DNA of 64,000 nt from Chelonoidis abingdonii (GCF_003597395.2 NC_133771.1:57767774-57831773), one strand, 5' to 3'. Shown: positions 1 to 11,950, counted from the stretch's first letter. Notes: a model not told the origin generated them from the sequence alone. Numbers and translations are program-made.

Positions 1-163
1 CAAAGTTTTCCATCAACTACTCTTTAAAGAATAACCAGATTTTCATTATTTGCTAAATTGTGTTAACTAAATTAATATGACAACATTTCTGTGTGTAGTA
101 ACTTCAGTACAGTCAATCTTAGTTTAAATTTCAACTTATTGTGATCATATCTGTTATTTTCAG

Positions 164-199
164 GGGGAAATTGGAATGAAAGGATCACAAGGAATTAAG
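164..199 (+). CDS. COL19A1: COL19A1 window exon 1 (36 bp)
   Basis: Acceptor tttcag and donor AAG|gtattt. Phase 0 translation GEIGMKGSQGIK, four uninterrupted Gly-X-Y triplets, matching human GEPGVIGSQGVK. The following intron is only 96 bp. Confidence 0.93.
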
Positions 200-295
200 G
201 TATTTTTCTGATTGGTATACAAAATATCTAGTTTGTACACAACTGTATCTTGTGGATATAACATTAAATTATTTGAGAAAAATTATGCTTTTTAG

Positions 296-349
296 GGTGA
301 AACAGGAGATCGTGGTCCTCCTGGACTCACTGGAAATCCAGGATCAGAG
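296..349 (+). CDS. COL19A1: COL19A1 window exon 2 (54 bp)
   Basis: Acceptor tttag and donor GAG|gtattt. Translation GETGDRGPPGLTGNPGSE, six triplets, the classic 54-bp collagen exon. Confidence 0.95.
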
Positions 350-2196
350 GTATTTTAAACTATTTATTATAAAATTGAAAGTAGCATGTAGTGGCTTCTT
401 ATTATGCCGTTGGGTGTTATTTCGTTCACTTTATATAGCACAGGACAATTTTTTTCCATGAGTGTACTTGAGTTGCATTCCCAAAGTTCTTGTGTACGTA
501 CAAGCTGGGATTATACATGCACACATCCCTGAATTTTGTGGCCAAAATGGGCAATTTGTGTTCAAAGAACATGTGTATGCAAAAGTCTGAATGCGCTTTT
601 TGGGAATTACATTTTTTGAAATATGGCCTCCATAACCAAAAAGAGGATATTCTGATGCTAATATTTATGCAGATGTGTCAATTTTATTCTGTGTAGAGAG
701 CTAAATCACAAATTAATTATGGTTAGGTGCAGGTGATACAATATATGCTACCCACAATGTATAGCAGGGTTGATGTCAGTCGGAGACTTACACAAGATTG
801 AAGGCAGAATATAGCTATTTTACATTTAGTTAGTAATATTGTGGTTGATTTCAGCATCACTCACTAGAGAAAAATGATGCAAGGAACTTTTAGGACCACT
901 ACTATTTGTATCCTTGGCTATTTATGTGTGCAATTACACATTTTGTATTGTAGATATCACCAATACAAACTGAGTGAGTCCTCCTCATCTGTCAGCCAAC
1001 CAGGTGGTAGCCAGAGTGGATGCAACACTATCAGTCTCAATTCCTCCCCCTTACAGAGTGCAGGCAGACTTCTCTAGTTGTTGTCTTGCATCTCTAGAAA
1101 TAGCTTGTACTTCTTAGCTGAGAAACCATCTCTCGTCCAGGCCTCAGCTGAGCTCTGTAATTGCATAGAATAGTAGGTACAATGGAGTCTTCGTCTCAAA
1201 GCCAAAATACCTCTCCTGTGCCTTTCCTCTGCAGCCTTTGGCAATGGGCCCATTCTGTCCATCCTTCCCACATCACTTAAGAACCATGCAGACTGCTCAT
1301 GCAGAGGCACCACATTCAAGCCCAGTCAGAGACAGAAGTTCTGAATCTGGTGCCATCCCCAGCTTTAGACACTCAGGAAGAAACCATAGCCTGAATGACT
1401 AGGGCCTTTTCTGTTTCCTGCCTCTTCTGATTCTACACTCACCCTGCCCCAAAAGGTCTTTTCAGACTCTACAATGTGAACTCTGATTTCCACAGCCTCT
1501 GGTTGCTCCACTCAAACTATGGATTTAGTCATAATTTCCCAGTCTAAGACCTTAGACCTAACTCTGGAGTCCAGTGTGTTCCTTCATGAGCCCCTGGAAT
1601 GAAGCTATGAAAATAATCTTTTAAACTGAGAACATCCAAATCACTACCACTTTCTATGCCTCTTGCACCCCCTGTGGCTCATGGAGACCCAGGGGATCAA
1701 TGCTGTTGACTCCAAGTTGCCCTTCCTGGTACACAGGAACCTCTAACATTGCCCTATCAAATATTCTCAGTGTGGCTCAAGATTCTGTTCACTTGCAGGA
1801 CAATCTGGTCCTGAGGTTAGGATATCTTCAAGTTTTGTCTCCTTGCCCTTAATCTTTAAGGGTTCTCATCTGATTGGGAATTTAGTGGATTCTGCATTGA
1901 AGGAGGTTTTGGAGAAAATAGCTTTCCTCTCCACCCCTGTTTCCCAGCTAGGGAAACACAAAGCCTCATCTTTCTCCTTTTCCTCAGGGAGGAATAGGCC
2001 CAGCTTCTTGTGGGGAAATCTTCAGTGAAATAGAAACCTAAGAACAAACCTCAGCATTCCTTTCACAAGCAGCAATCTAGAGCCAAAGCTTTGTCCAGAG
2101 AAGAACCACTGGAGCCATTTCTAACTATTCCTGTCCCTCAAATCAGATAGAAGATTCTGTGTTCCTTCACTTCTGAAACAGGATTGCCTCAGACTC
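350..2196. other. 5' part of intron 2, mostly unrecognised
   Basis: AT-rich to about 970, then a C/T-richer tract with no long open frame and no Gly-X-Y coding on either strand. It may be the 5' part of the possible DIRS remnant that follows, but no clear gag similarity was found. Confidence 0.4.
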
Positions 2197-2530
2197 TTGG
2201 GTTATAAATCTTTAAATCCTCTCCTACCCCTGATCTTCAGTCACATTTCTCCTTCTCTTTTCTGCCCCAGAATACTCAGAAAGGGGAAATGTTCTGTAAA
2301 TTGTTGGTTACCTCCACTTGGTAGACGTCATATACCTGGCTTCCTTTGGTCTGACATCAGCCCCCAGGACCTTACCAAAACAATGGTCACCATCTCACCT
2401 GCCTTTAGAAGGATCTGCATGATTCCTCACCTGGCTGGCTGATCTGGGTTTCACCGATGTAGGAAACCTCTGCAGCAACCCAAAGACACAGTTCAGTCTA
2501 TCTATCCTAGGTACTTAAATGCTCTCATTG
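2197..2530 (+). pseudogene. Possible old DIRS-type reverse transcriptase fragment
   Basis: Two adjacent frames together give a stretch resembling the DIRS reverse transcriptase block around LTSAPRT followed by TKTMVTI (2340-2405), seen in better shape in the DIRS element at 55.8 kb. Several stops and frameshifts are present and the YxDD box is not recognisable. The call is weak because the match is short. Confidence 0.35.
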
Positions 2531-2559
2531 CCATAGTATAGGAGTGCCCCACATTTTTT

Positions 2560-2735
2560 ATGTATTTGTCCTCACAAAACTATAAGATAGGGAAATACTA
2601 TTAACTCCATTTTACAGATGGGAAACTGAAGCACAGAGAGGCAAGCTGATTTGCCCAAGGTCACAAAGGAAGTCTATTGCAGAACAGGGACTTGAACCTA
2701 GGTCTCCTGATTAGTGGCTACTGCCCTAATAGCTA
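2560..2735 (-). repeat. MIR SINE, antisense
   Basis: The run cattttacagatgggaaact followed by gaagcacagagaggcaag and gcccaaggtcacaaagg is the reverse complement of the MIR core. It ends with the usual acctaggtctcctga. Confidence 0.85.
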
Positions 2736-3042
2736 AAATCCTTTTCCTCTCACTCTTCATCAGTAACCTTGGACAAGTGAAATAATTAAGAAAAGAAACT
2801 CTCCAATTCCTTCCCAGATGCATATGCATCTTGTAGAAGTTATAACCATGACAAACAGATAGAGCATTCCTTCCTTCAACAGAATCCTAAAGCAAGAAGC
2901 TTTGATCCATTTTTTTCCAGTTCAGTGGCTTAAGGTCCATCCAGTCGCACACGGCCTTGTTGGAGTTCTATAGTCCCATGGGCAGGATTCTTTTTTCAAC
3001 CTTTTCAGCAGCAGCTGTTATCCTCTTCCTATGGACACACTG

Positions 3043-3127
3043 GGCCAGATCCTCAGCTGGTGTAAAATGTCATAGCTCCATTGACTTCAACAGTGCTACA
3101 ATGATTTACACAATTGACAATCTGGCC
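3043..3127. repeat. Short palindromic repeat (GGGCCAGATCCTCAGCTGGTGTAAA family)
   Basis: The left arm gggccagatcctcagctg and gtgtaaa pairs with the right arm tttacac ... gacaatctggccc. The two arms surround a central 'ttgacttcaa'. A half copy lies at 44244-44285. It is probably a miniature transposon or fold-back repeat. The right arm has diverged. Confidence 0.6.
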
Positions 3128-3402
3128 CATAAAGCAGACCCTCTAAGTGGACATGTTTTGAGAAATTAGCTCATTAATATGGAAACTTCTAATAAAGTTC
3201 ATTGGGAAGCTTAGTGCATGAGCCTCTACTGCGTGAGCTAAAAGCCATATTGCTGTTAGCTAAGGCTGGAGCAGACTCATTAATCTCTAAGTGGTCTTGG
3301 TGCCACTAGAGGGGACAGAACACCACACCCAGGAGGTGTGGGGGTTACAGTTGTTCTCTAATCCAGGTAGAAAATAATTCTTAGTAGCTCTTTTATTTAT
3401 GT

Positions 3403-3835
3403 TAGGGGTGGCCAACCTGTGGCTCTGGAGCTACATGCAGCTCTTCAGAAGCTAATATGCGGCTCCTTGTATAGGCACCGACTCTGGGGCTGGAGCTACA
3501 CATGCCAACTTTCCAGTTGGCCAGAAGGTGCTCACTGCTCAACCCGTGGCTCAGCCACAGGCCCTGCCCCCACTCCACCCCTTCCCACCTCCTCCCCGAT
3601 CCTGCCGTGTCCTTGCTTCTCCCCACTTTCCTCCACAGCTTCCTGCACGCCACGAAACAGCTGATCGGGAGGTGCAGGGAGGGAGGGGGAGGTGCTCATC
3701 AGTGGGGCTGCTGGTGGGTGGGAGGCGCTGGGGGTGGAGAAGCTGATCACGAACTGCTGACATATTACTGTGGCTCTTTGGCAATGTACATTCATAAATT
3801 CTGGCTCCTTCTCAGACTCAGGTTGGCCACCCCTG
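3403..3835. mobile_element. Non-autonomous hAT element
   Basis: Terminal inverted repeats AGGGGTGGCCAACCTG and AGGTTGGCCACCCCTG. The 8-bp flanks atttatgt (3395-3402) and gtttatgt (3836-3843) differ by one base, as expected for an ageing hAT duplication. The interior is GC-rich, with overlapping chance frames and no transposase. Confidence 0.9.
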
Positions 3836-3918
3836 GTTTATGTCCTTACAGTGGATAAAGTGCTTTATTCTTTATTCAGTATAAAATAATTGCAAATATA
3901 TTGGTTTTTAACTCTAAT

Positions 3919-3940
3919 TAATATATATATATACACACAC
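3919..3940. repeat. (TA)n(CA)n microsatellite at the exon 3 acceptor
   Basis: Alternating TA then CA dinucleotides run up to tgtag, the acceptor of exon 3. Confidence 0.9.
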
Positions 3941-3945
3941 TGTAG

Positions 3946-3999
3946 GGACTACAAGGTCCTCCAGGACCTATTGGACCCAGAGGACATCCAGGAGAAGTC
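3946..3999 (+). CDS. COL19A1: COL19A1 window exon 3 (54 bp)
   Basis: Translation GLQGPPGPIGPRGHPGEV. Donor GTC|gtaagt. The acceptor tgtag is preceded directly by a TA/CA dinucleotide run (3919-3940) instead of a clean pyrimidine tract. Confidence 0.95.
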
Positions 4000-6229
4000 G
4001 TAAGTATTGTGTAATTTTCTATAGTCAGTAAAATCTGTTCAGGTGAGATATTAGACAGACAGTGCCAGGTGAACTATTGTTGTGTGGTCTTTTTATGGGG
4101 GTGATTTAATAGTTAGCCCATGGGATCTGAAAATGCAAATTCCAACTCTTAGTTTTTGGGGTTGTGCAAAACTTCTGAGTGTCTTTGTTTTGTCATCTAC
4201 CAAGTGGGGATTTTAATACTAATTTATGTAACTCACAAGTGCCCAGATTACCCCCTACTATAGAAATATACACTGGAGGTGAAAAATACCACTATAATCC
4301 CCTTACAGAGCTTGTCTGAGATAATTACAATGAGTTGGAAAGATCAATGTGATAAGATATAAGATTGGGGAAGTTGGGAAGGGAAGAAAAATTCAAGGCC
4401 TTATAAATAAATGGCCTCACTTTTACAATCTGTGTTTTTAAAATCTATAATTTGTCATTATCAACAAACTTTCAGTAATAGTGGATAATATGAATCTAAG
4501 TATGCAGACTTATTTATTACCTTAGCACTCTAGGTCAGTGGTATAAGTAAGAACCAAATTAATCCCTTGTATAACTACATTGAAGCTATATTTCGATTCT
4601 GTTATTGTTGGCCACGCAAAATATGTGTAGGTTTATGCAAATGGGCATTTTGAGTACAAAATACACAGCTGTGTGCAAAACAAGTGACTGTGAACACACA
4701 TAGTTGGTTGTGTATGTAATAATTTATTTGGCACCTGAATTTAGTTACTAACATTTAATTTATACAAGTCCAATTTAGGTACCTATTTTTAAAATTTTGG
4801 TTTGTAAGGTGCATTCATCTACAGTGTCTTTGACTAAGTGGCATATTAAAACATGTACTTTCAAGACTGAACTCTCCAGTCCCAAAAATTGTTTGTGATC
4901 TGTACTGCAAATTTCTTGGGGCAGGGACTGCATTGTCCTTTATCTATTGTACAGCACCAAGCACACTTATGTGCAACTTGTATAGCCATAGTCCCTATTT
5001 TTGCCTAGGCTTTGATTTGGAACAGTAGAGTTGGGAGGGAGGACTGTCATGAAGCTAGTTCTGACTCCCAGATTTTCTGCCCAATGCATGGAGAGGTGGG
5101 TGCTGCTTTAATCTTGTTCCCTGAGAAACCATTCACCAGCTGTGATTAACTCACTCTGGACTTTCTTCCTCCTTGCCTCTGACATGGCTTGTACACCAGA
5201 GTCTGCAAGGGAAGATCACTTATCTACACAGGGGAATCCCCAGCAAGGCAGCTAGGGCCAGATTGAATCCTCTTTGTGTCACTCTAAACAGGGATGAAGC
5301 AGGACAGAAAATCTGGCTCATAGTTAACACATCTAAACTCCTATGTACTTTTGTAATGTTTTTCCATTTGTGAAACTAATGAATACCTTTCACTCATCTA
5401 CAGTTCAGGATTTTTTTATATACTTTTGAAATGAATGATGTATGAAATGTCTGAAACAAACAGTTTGTCTGCATTTAGGGCACAATACAGTCAAGCAAGG
5501 AGAACACAGCCAATTGAATGCTTCCTACTGACATGAACATTCCATTCATTCTTTACGTGCAAGTGCTAACAAGATTAAATGTTTCCCAGTGCAAAGAAAA
5601 GTTGAAGTGATATGCCTTGCAAGATCTTTTTGACAAAGATAATTACTTTTCATTTGAATTTGCATATCGTAGTTGGGCATGAATACTAGACATCCTTGCC
5701 TTTGAGTAGATCTACCATTTGCTGTGGAACTTACCTAAGGTTCATGATAGACAAGCATACATCACTTCATGGAATAAATGTAATGTAATGTATTAAGGTA
5801 GATGACAACTCTGTACTTCCTTTTGGAACAAATGTAGATCACACTTTTCTATAAAGTAAACGAAAATCTTGTGGGGTTAGAGAGTGAACTTGAGTTTAAG
5901 CTATTTATGCATGCTTAGGTAATTTTAAATTTATTTTATTATTCTTTCATGTCTCTGCATCTCTAGTTGCTTGTATTATTAGGAGGGAAAGGACAAATAT
6001 GAAAATCAAAACTTTGATGTGGAAGCAGACCTCTGGAGGAGGGACAGAATGCCATTATTTTGCTGAGATTTTTAATTGTCTTTTGAATATTTAAAACTAA
6101 TTTTTTTTAAAAAAAGGAGATTTGGAGTTAATCAAATGTACAATATTAAAATTTGGTTCCTTGAGGCTTTAAGAGTAAAGAAAATATCAAGCAAGTAATG
6201 CCCGACACCATGTGCATCATATTCCAGTA
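4000..6229. other. Intron 3 5' part, no gene
   Basis: AT-rich sequence. 4140-4240 resembles a decayed MIR. 4885-4990 (cttggggcagggactg, then gtacagcaccaagcac) is an antisense copy of a short reptile repeat also seen near 52215 and 61150. The rest is unrecognised. Confidence 0.5.
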
Positions 6230-6237
6230 GCCACAGG

Positions 6238-6736
6238 CAGGGGCGGTGCAAGGATGTTTTACGCTCTAGGCGAAACTTCCACCTTGCATCCTCCCCCATC
6301 CCCGAGCCCCCACTTTGAGGCGCGCCCCCCTTCAGCAGCTCCCCATCCCCCACCCTCCGCCCTGAGGCACCCCCCCAGTTCACCCCTACTCCATGCACGA
6401 GCACCCCGAGCACATCGTCGCTGCTTCACTTCTCCCACCTCCCAGGCTTGTGATGCCTAAACTGATTGGCGTCGCAAGCCTGGGAGGCAGGAGAAGTGAA
6501 GCAGCCATGGCGTGCTCGGGCGGGAGGTGGGGCAGGGGTGAGCTGGGGTGAGGAGTTCCCCTGGGTGCCGCCCTCCCACTTACTTGCTGCGGGCGTTGCT
6601 CCCCTGCTCCAGCTCCCTCCGCCTAAATGCCGGCAGCGACTGGGGTGGCCAAAGATCTGGCCGCCGCAGTCGCTGCTGAAGAAAATGCCACTCCCCAAAT
6701 CCTAGTGCAGTCACCTAAATGGTTGCACCGGCCCTG
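6238..6736. mobile_element. Non-autonomous hAT element with internal palindrome
   Basis: Termini CAGGGGCGGTGCAA and TTGCACCGGCCCTG, with an exact 8-bp duplication gccacagg at 6230-6237 and 6737-6744. Inside, 6418-6458 and 6470-6508 form a near-perfect inverted repeat (cttcacttctcccacctccc against gggaggcaggagaagtgaag). No transposase. Confidence 0.93.
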
Positions 6737-7113
6737 GCCACAGGCAAACTAGTCCTTTAAATCTAGTAATTTTACTTGTTACCATCTTCCTTTAAACACT
6801 GTCAGTTTTCAGGACTCTGGTTTATTATGATATTTTTTTTCCAGAAATCTCTTAATTGAATTTTTTCAGGAAGGTACTGCCCAGAAAGGTAGAGAAGGCA
6901 ATTTTTGGTTAGTAAATATTCATTTAAACAAAATAACATATGCATACCCCTAAAGAAGTTCTCACTTGCATGAATAAGAGGAGCTTAGCTGGGCCTATAA
7001 TGTATGGTAACTACTCCAGATTAAGTGCCTTTTTCACCTTTAATCTCAGATAGCATACTGACCTGAAAGATGCTGTAATTGACGTAAAATGTTGGTTTTT
7101 TTAAATTAACTAG

Positions 7114-7167
7114 GGTTTACCAGGAGAGCCTGGGATACCAGGAAAACCAGGAATTAAAGGAGAAAAG
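7114..7167 (+). CDS. COL19A1: COL19A1 window exon 4 (54 bp)
   Basis: Acceptor aactag and donor AAG|gtatgc. Translation GLPGEPGIPGKPGIKGEK, close to human GLPGEHGIPGKQGIKGEK. Confidence 0.96.
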
Positions 7168-8649
7168 GTATGCACTAAAATTTGATCAATTAAATTTATG
7201 ATTTAGAAAATATTAGTCAAATATTATAATCTTGAAGGAGTCTTCCATCCTTCCACATTCATCTATCTAGGTACTTTAAGAATAAATAAAAAACATGCCT
7301 CTTGCCTGAAGAGTTTACCTTCTAATGTGTCAATCTAATTTCAATGTAATAATTGAAAGAATCCCATTGACTTAAATGGGGGTGGGATTAGGCCTGCAGT
7401 TGGATATACCAGTACTACAGAACAGCAAGGATTAATTGTGCACATGTGTGTGTGTATCTGCATGTACAGGGAGAAAGGGAGAATTATATGGGAAGGATGT
7501 GAATTCTGAGATGAGTTATTGCATTTATACATCTTGGGGTTTGTGTTTTAAAAAAAGCCAGTGAAGTACATTAATAGTTTGAGGGTGCAAGCTGTTGAGA
7601 AGGCAAGAATAGAGGTCAGCACTGGGGCACAGACCTAAAGAAGCTAGTCTTGTGGAACAGGAAGAAACATAAAGTTGCACAACACACATGATCTGGGAGG
7701 ATATTTGAGGTGGAAAGGGTAGCATGAGAAAAGGCACAAAGTCACTTGTGGAAGAAGGAGTTGGGCTAGCCAGAGATGTGCTGTGTTTGTAGAGTGCAGA
7801 GTTAAAGTGAGAAAGATAAGGGAGATGTAGGTAGGAGTATGGCTGAGCAGAGCCTTTAAGGTGAGAAGAGGAAATGTCAGTAATTGAGATGAGGGATTGA
7901 CTAAGGCACGGACCCAGATTTTTGCAATAGGGATAGAGAGGAGGGGATGGACAGTGGAGATGTTGCAGAGGAATAACTGGCAGGATTTAGAGGCAATCTG
8001 GATATTAGAGGATGAAGGAGAAAGAAGTGTAGATATGATACCAGCATTGCAAGCCTGAGTAACTGGGAAAATAACAATTAACTAGATTAGATGGACTCTT
8101 GGTCTTTTCTGCTATAGCAAATCCCATGTTCCTATGTTTTGTTTTGTTTTTTTACCTTGCATACTTACCTGTGTAACATTTTTTTAGGGCAAATATATAT
8201 TTCGTTAAGAAATTAAAAGCTGTAGATGTATTATCTAAGCATATGTAACAGATTTCAATACATGTCAATACTTCCAAACACCCTATCATAAAACTCACTA
8301 CCCTGTAGAATAGGTGTTGGCCTATCTGATTTACAGTGAAAAATCTCTGCTAGCAGTATAGCAAACACCTGCTTTAGTGTGTAGAGCCTGACTGGCATGG
8401 CAAATAATATTAAAAGTTGGTTTTGTTTTATAAAACTGGAGTCATATGTTTGATTATCAAATAAGCTGATGTAAGTACAGTGGTACATTCTGAAATAGGG
8501 CTGTTTAAAATGTTTACCAATACCTAGAGATAACAGGTAACAGAGATCTATCATGTAAAAAAGTCATGATAACCCAGACCTACCTTAATGTTAATTTTCC
8601 TGAAAGAAAACACTAACATTTCAATTAGTGGTTTTTATCTATTCCACAG
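7168..8649. other. Intron 4 with interspersed-repeat remains
   Basis: 7800-8060 is purine-rich and resembles an old interspersed repeat (gcagagcctttaaggtgaga). 8075-8140 (agattagatggactcttggtc ... catgttcctatg) is a CR1/L3 LINE 3' tail in + orientation. No coding. Confidence 0.5.
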
Positions 8650-8739
8650 GGTGATTCTGGTGGAATTAGAGGGCCTCCTGGACATCCAGGTCCAAAAGGT
8701 GAGACAGGACCCCCTGGGCCAAGTCTGCCTGGGAAACCA
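8650..8739 (+). CDS. COL19A1: COL19A1 window exon 5 (90 bp, two helix imperfections)
   Basis: Acceptor ccacag and donor CCA|gtaagt. The 30 residues begin GDSGGIRGPPGH and end GPPGPSLPGKP. Two breaks in the Gly-X-Y register are visible: GGIR (one extra residue) and PSLP (glycine spacing lost). Both lie at the positions of human GGIIGPP and GKSLPGEP, so they are conserved flexible points rather than errors. Confidence 0.96.
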
Positions 8740-9048
8740 GTAAGTACTTACTACAAGGGCTTTCATTGCTTATTTCCATATAGCACTTCTAGCACTTCTG
8801 AAAATGATATGTATAGCAATCCTAGTATAATTTTGAAAACAAAGTGTATGTTATACCTGTAAAGCAAGTGCATAAACAATACAGTCTAAAATCTCTTGTT
8901 AATGCAAGTATCTTTTCAATGATTTTACAGACTCTGGCACTAATAATCAAGATGTAGACAGATCATTTTTATTTACAAATGCTGACTACCTCTGACAATA
9001 AAATTCAATCAGACTCTGTAATTTTAAGGTAGAACTATTGTTTTTTAG

Positions 9049-9093
9049 GGTCTGGCTGGCATGCCTGGAACCCCAGGTCCACGAGGGCCTAAG
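9049..9093 (+). CDS. COL19A1: COL19A1 window exon 6 (45 bp)
   Basis: Strong acceptor ttttttag and donor AAG|gtatac. Translation GLAGMPGTPGPRGPK, matching human GLDGNPGAPGPRGPK. The next intron is 90 bp. Confidence 0.96.
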
Positions 9094-9183
9094 GTATACA
9101 AAAATTATCACAATTCCTATTTCTAAGAGATACACTGATTTCTGCTTTTAAAGATGAAACAGAAAGTTTTGTAACCTTATCAG

Positions 9184-9261
9184 GGTGAAAGAGGACTGCC
9201 TGGCATACAAGGGTCCCCTGGAGAGATGGGACCACTCGGAATAGGAATGCAAGGACCCCCT
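9184..9261 (+). CDS. COL19A1: COL19A1 window exon 7 (78 bp)
   Basis: Acceptor atcag and donor CCT|gtaagt. It begins GERGLPGIQGSPGEMGP and ends LGIGMQGPP. The GIGM segment breaks the triplet register as human GIGIPG does. 26 residues, the same length as human. Confidence 0.95.
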
Positions 9262-11361
9262 GTAAGTATAGCAAACAATATATGAGAGTTTTATTTTAGT
9301 TATTACTGAGAAATCTATGTAATGATCAGGTTCATATAACATGTTTCAGATTAGATATTCCTGATATGAGTTTCCTGCTTCGCTGTGATTCCTGACCCAA
9401 CACCTCTTCTCCTTTCACAGAGCGGAAAATGATATTACTGTCTAGGTCTTGCTGTTAGTCCCCCTAGAACTTCACTTATAAGTGGAGGATGGGAGAGTTG
9501 CAAGAGCCTGTGCTCCGTGCCCTCCCACATTAATTGCACATTGCTCTGGGACATCTTAAAGCTGAAGGTTCTTTTTCTGGCTGACAGCTCTTCTTAATTT
9601 GTCTGCCCCTTCTGATTCCAGCACTGGCACATGAGAAGAGACACTAAGCCCTGTAAAGCATCCTTGGCTGTCAGTCAGTCAGTCAATAACAACAGTCCCC
9701 TTCTCTGTGTCATCCCCCATGTCCTGTACAGTAGTGGGGCAGAGGCAGATACTCTGCCTTGGGAAGGAAAAGGGGAGGCTGGGCAGCTGGGCAGCAGCTC
9801 CAGGGCTTCAGTGTTAGGATGCCTGAATTACAAGAATTGGAGTACAATGGGTTAATTGTGGGTGCAGAGTCTCTAGCCAGAGCTGCACAACTCAGCACAA
9901 GCTTCACACCCATCAAGCAACAACGTCCAAATGTGGCCAATTTCCACGTATATATTTTAAACATGAAATGAGCAAAGGACACTATATCTGGAGTAATCAG
10001 AATAAATAGCTGCAGTAGTATGGTCTTTTACATCATTCTTGCTATCAGCAGCACACTGTTCAAAATGCTATTTCATTCTTGCTTCTTAACACTGCATCTT
10101 TATTGCACTTATTACTTCAGCATCCAGTCCATTTCTAGAAGTATCAGTGGTTACAGGAACTTCTTCAGATATTCCCACAAAGTAAATAGAACATATTTTT
10201 GAAAAGCAAGACATTGAAAAATATCAGTGTTTTTTCATTAGAATGTAGCTAGCTCCACAAATTCTAAACTTCATTACAACTATTTTCTCCCAGCTTTTAC
10301 TGCTAACTTAAAATGTTAAGGGCCCTAGAGTTTTCCAAGGTTGCAATACCAAGTGGCAGATCCTTTGCCAAGCCTGTGTAAAGAGGTGTTGTACAGAGGC
10401 AATCTGTAGTAGTGTGGACTGGAAGATAGATTTCTCCCTCAAGGGAAACTCAGGGCTGCAGTGGATTACATGGGGTTGCTACCCATATTCACCAGGTGAG
10501 GGATTTTTCCTTTTGTATTTTCATAGTCACATGTCCACCATTCTTGACTTACTCAAACATCCTCATTATTGTGTGAGCCCCAATAGAGCACAGCTCTGTG
10601 GTGATCAGGACCCCAGTGTGCTCCCCCAGAATTTGCCCCTCCATAAGCCATGGAACCGTCTGCAACTTGGGAAATTATTTGGCCTTAAAAGGACTGAGGT
10701 TCAGATAATGCCAGCAGTTGTTCCATAATCCAAGTGATAATCTTTCTTTGTTTAGTTGTCTTGATAGTGTTCAATAATATAGGAGGTAGATGACACAGGT
10801 AATGCTCCTGAATTCTACTGTGTTGAAAATGGAAATATCTTGTCAGTCCAATACAACATATTAAACTGAACTTTTCACTTTATTGAAATGACTAAGTTAT
10901 AGAAATCATAATGTTTGAGACAGATGGCTATAGATTCAAATATAAATTTTAAGCAAGTCTAATCATGTAAAAAACAAATTAATGTTATTTAAATGTTTAC
11001 ATTTTTACATTGATTCTTAGGCATCCCACAATTTGTGATGCTTTTGCCTATTGCACTGCATAAATTTCAGTTTTCCCTGTAAATCGCAAGCTAACTGAAC
11101 AGTCCATTTCATAATAACATAACTGTGTCATTAGTCGGTGGCCTTACTTTCCATGTGAAATGGTTCTTAACCAAAATACTGGATCTGATCAACCTTGAAC
11201 TTTAGTAAAGTTTGGTCCAGATTTGTAACCTGCCATTTCAGCAGGTCTCATTCTCTAAGATGCGCTGAACCGAAAGCCCACGTTCAGTATTTTTGGTTCA
11301 AGATCACCCCTTTTTTAAAAGCATTGCTGCTATCTGAGTCTACATTTGGCTATTTTTACAG
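9262..11361. other. Intron 7, no recognised feature
   Basis: Open frames up to 104 codons (10414-10728) have no Gly-X-Y pattern, no splice-framed exon and no family resemblance that I can see. tttcacagagcgg at 9413-9425 mimics an acceptor but opens into stops. Confidence 0.5.
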
Positions 11362-11397
11362 GGTCCTAAAGGTCCATTTGGGGAACCAGGTGCACAG
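11362..11397 (+). CDS. COL19A1: COL19A1 window exon 8 (36 bp)
   Basis: Acceptor ttttacag and donor CAG|gtaaaa. Translation GPKGPFGEPGAQ, matching human GAQGPAGEPGIQ. The next intron is 96 bp. Confidence 0.95.
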
Positions 11398-11493
11398 GTA
11401 AAATATTTATTGTATAATTTGGAAAAATGAATTTAACCTAACATGTTTTCCAGTTTCTTGAATCATATCTTAAGTAACTGTTCTGTATATTAG

Positions 11494-11547
11494 GGCCCTA
11501 GAGGACCCCCTGGATTACCTGGACCTCCAGGTACCCCAGGTGCTGAT
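11494..11547 (+). CDS. COL19A1: COL19A1 window exon 9 (54 bp)
   Basis: Acceptor tattag and donor GAT|gtaagt. Translation GPRGPPGLPGPPGTPGAD. A solo LTR begins 44 bp after the donor. Confidence 0.96.
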
Positions 11548-11689
11548 GTAAGTAACAGTTCTTTATATAACACTATATTGATACATGTGCCTGTAACGGC
11601 CTTGGCCGCGGCTCAGCTCCGGGTCGCAGGGGCTGAGCGAATGAAGTCTGTAGTCCAAGCCCTTAGGTAGGGCGGGACAGCGAACAAAC

Positions 11690-11950
11690 AGGTTAGAGGC
11701 TCTGGCCCTGTGAAGCAGGGCAGAGCAACAAGCAGTCTAGAGGCTCGTGCCCTGCTGAAAGCAGGGAGAGCAAACAAGCAGTCTTAGAAGGGCTCCGGCC
11801 CTTTGGGCAGGGCAGAGCAACAGGCAGTCTAGAGGCTCGGCCCTTTGGGGCAGGACAGAGCAACAGGCAGTCTAGAGGCTCGGCCCTTTGGGGCAGGGCA
11901 GAGCAAACAAGCAGTCTAGAGGCTCCGGCCCTTTGGGCAGGCAGAAGCAA
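11690..11950. repeat. Tandem 40-50-bp repeats inside LTR A
   Basis: About six units share gtctagaggctc, ggccctttgggg and cagggcagagcaa. LTR B has two or three diverged units of the same plan (ctcaggcccttcagcagggg, gctgagca). Confidence 0.85.

Noticed and set aside
9413..9470. Extra COL19A1 exon after tttcacag
   Set aside because: No Gly-X-Y coding follows, a stop comes at once, and the human exon order leaves no gap here.
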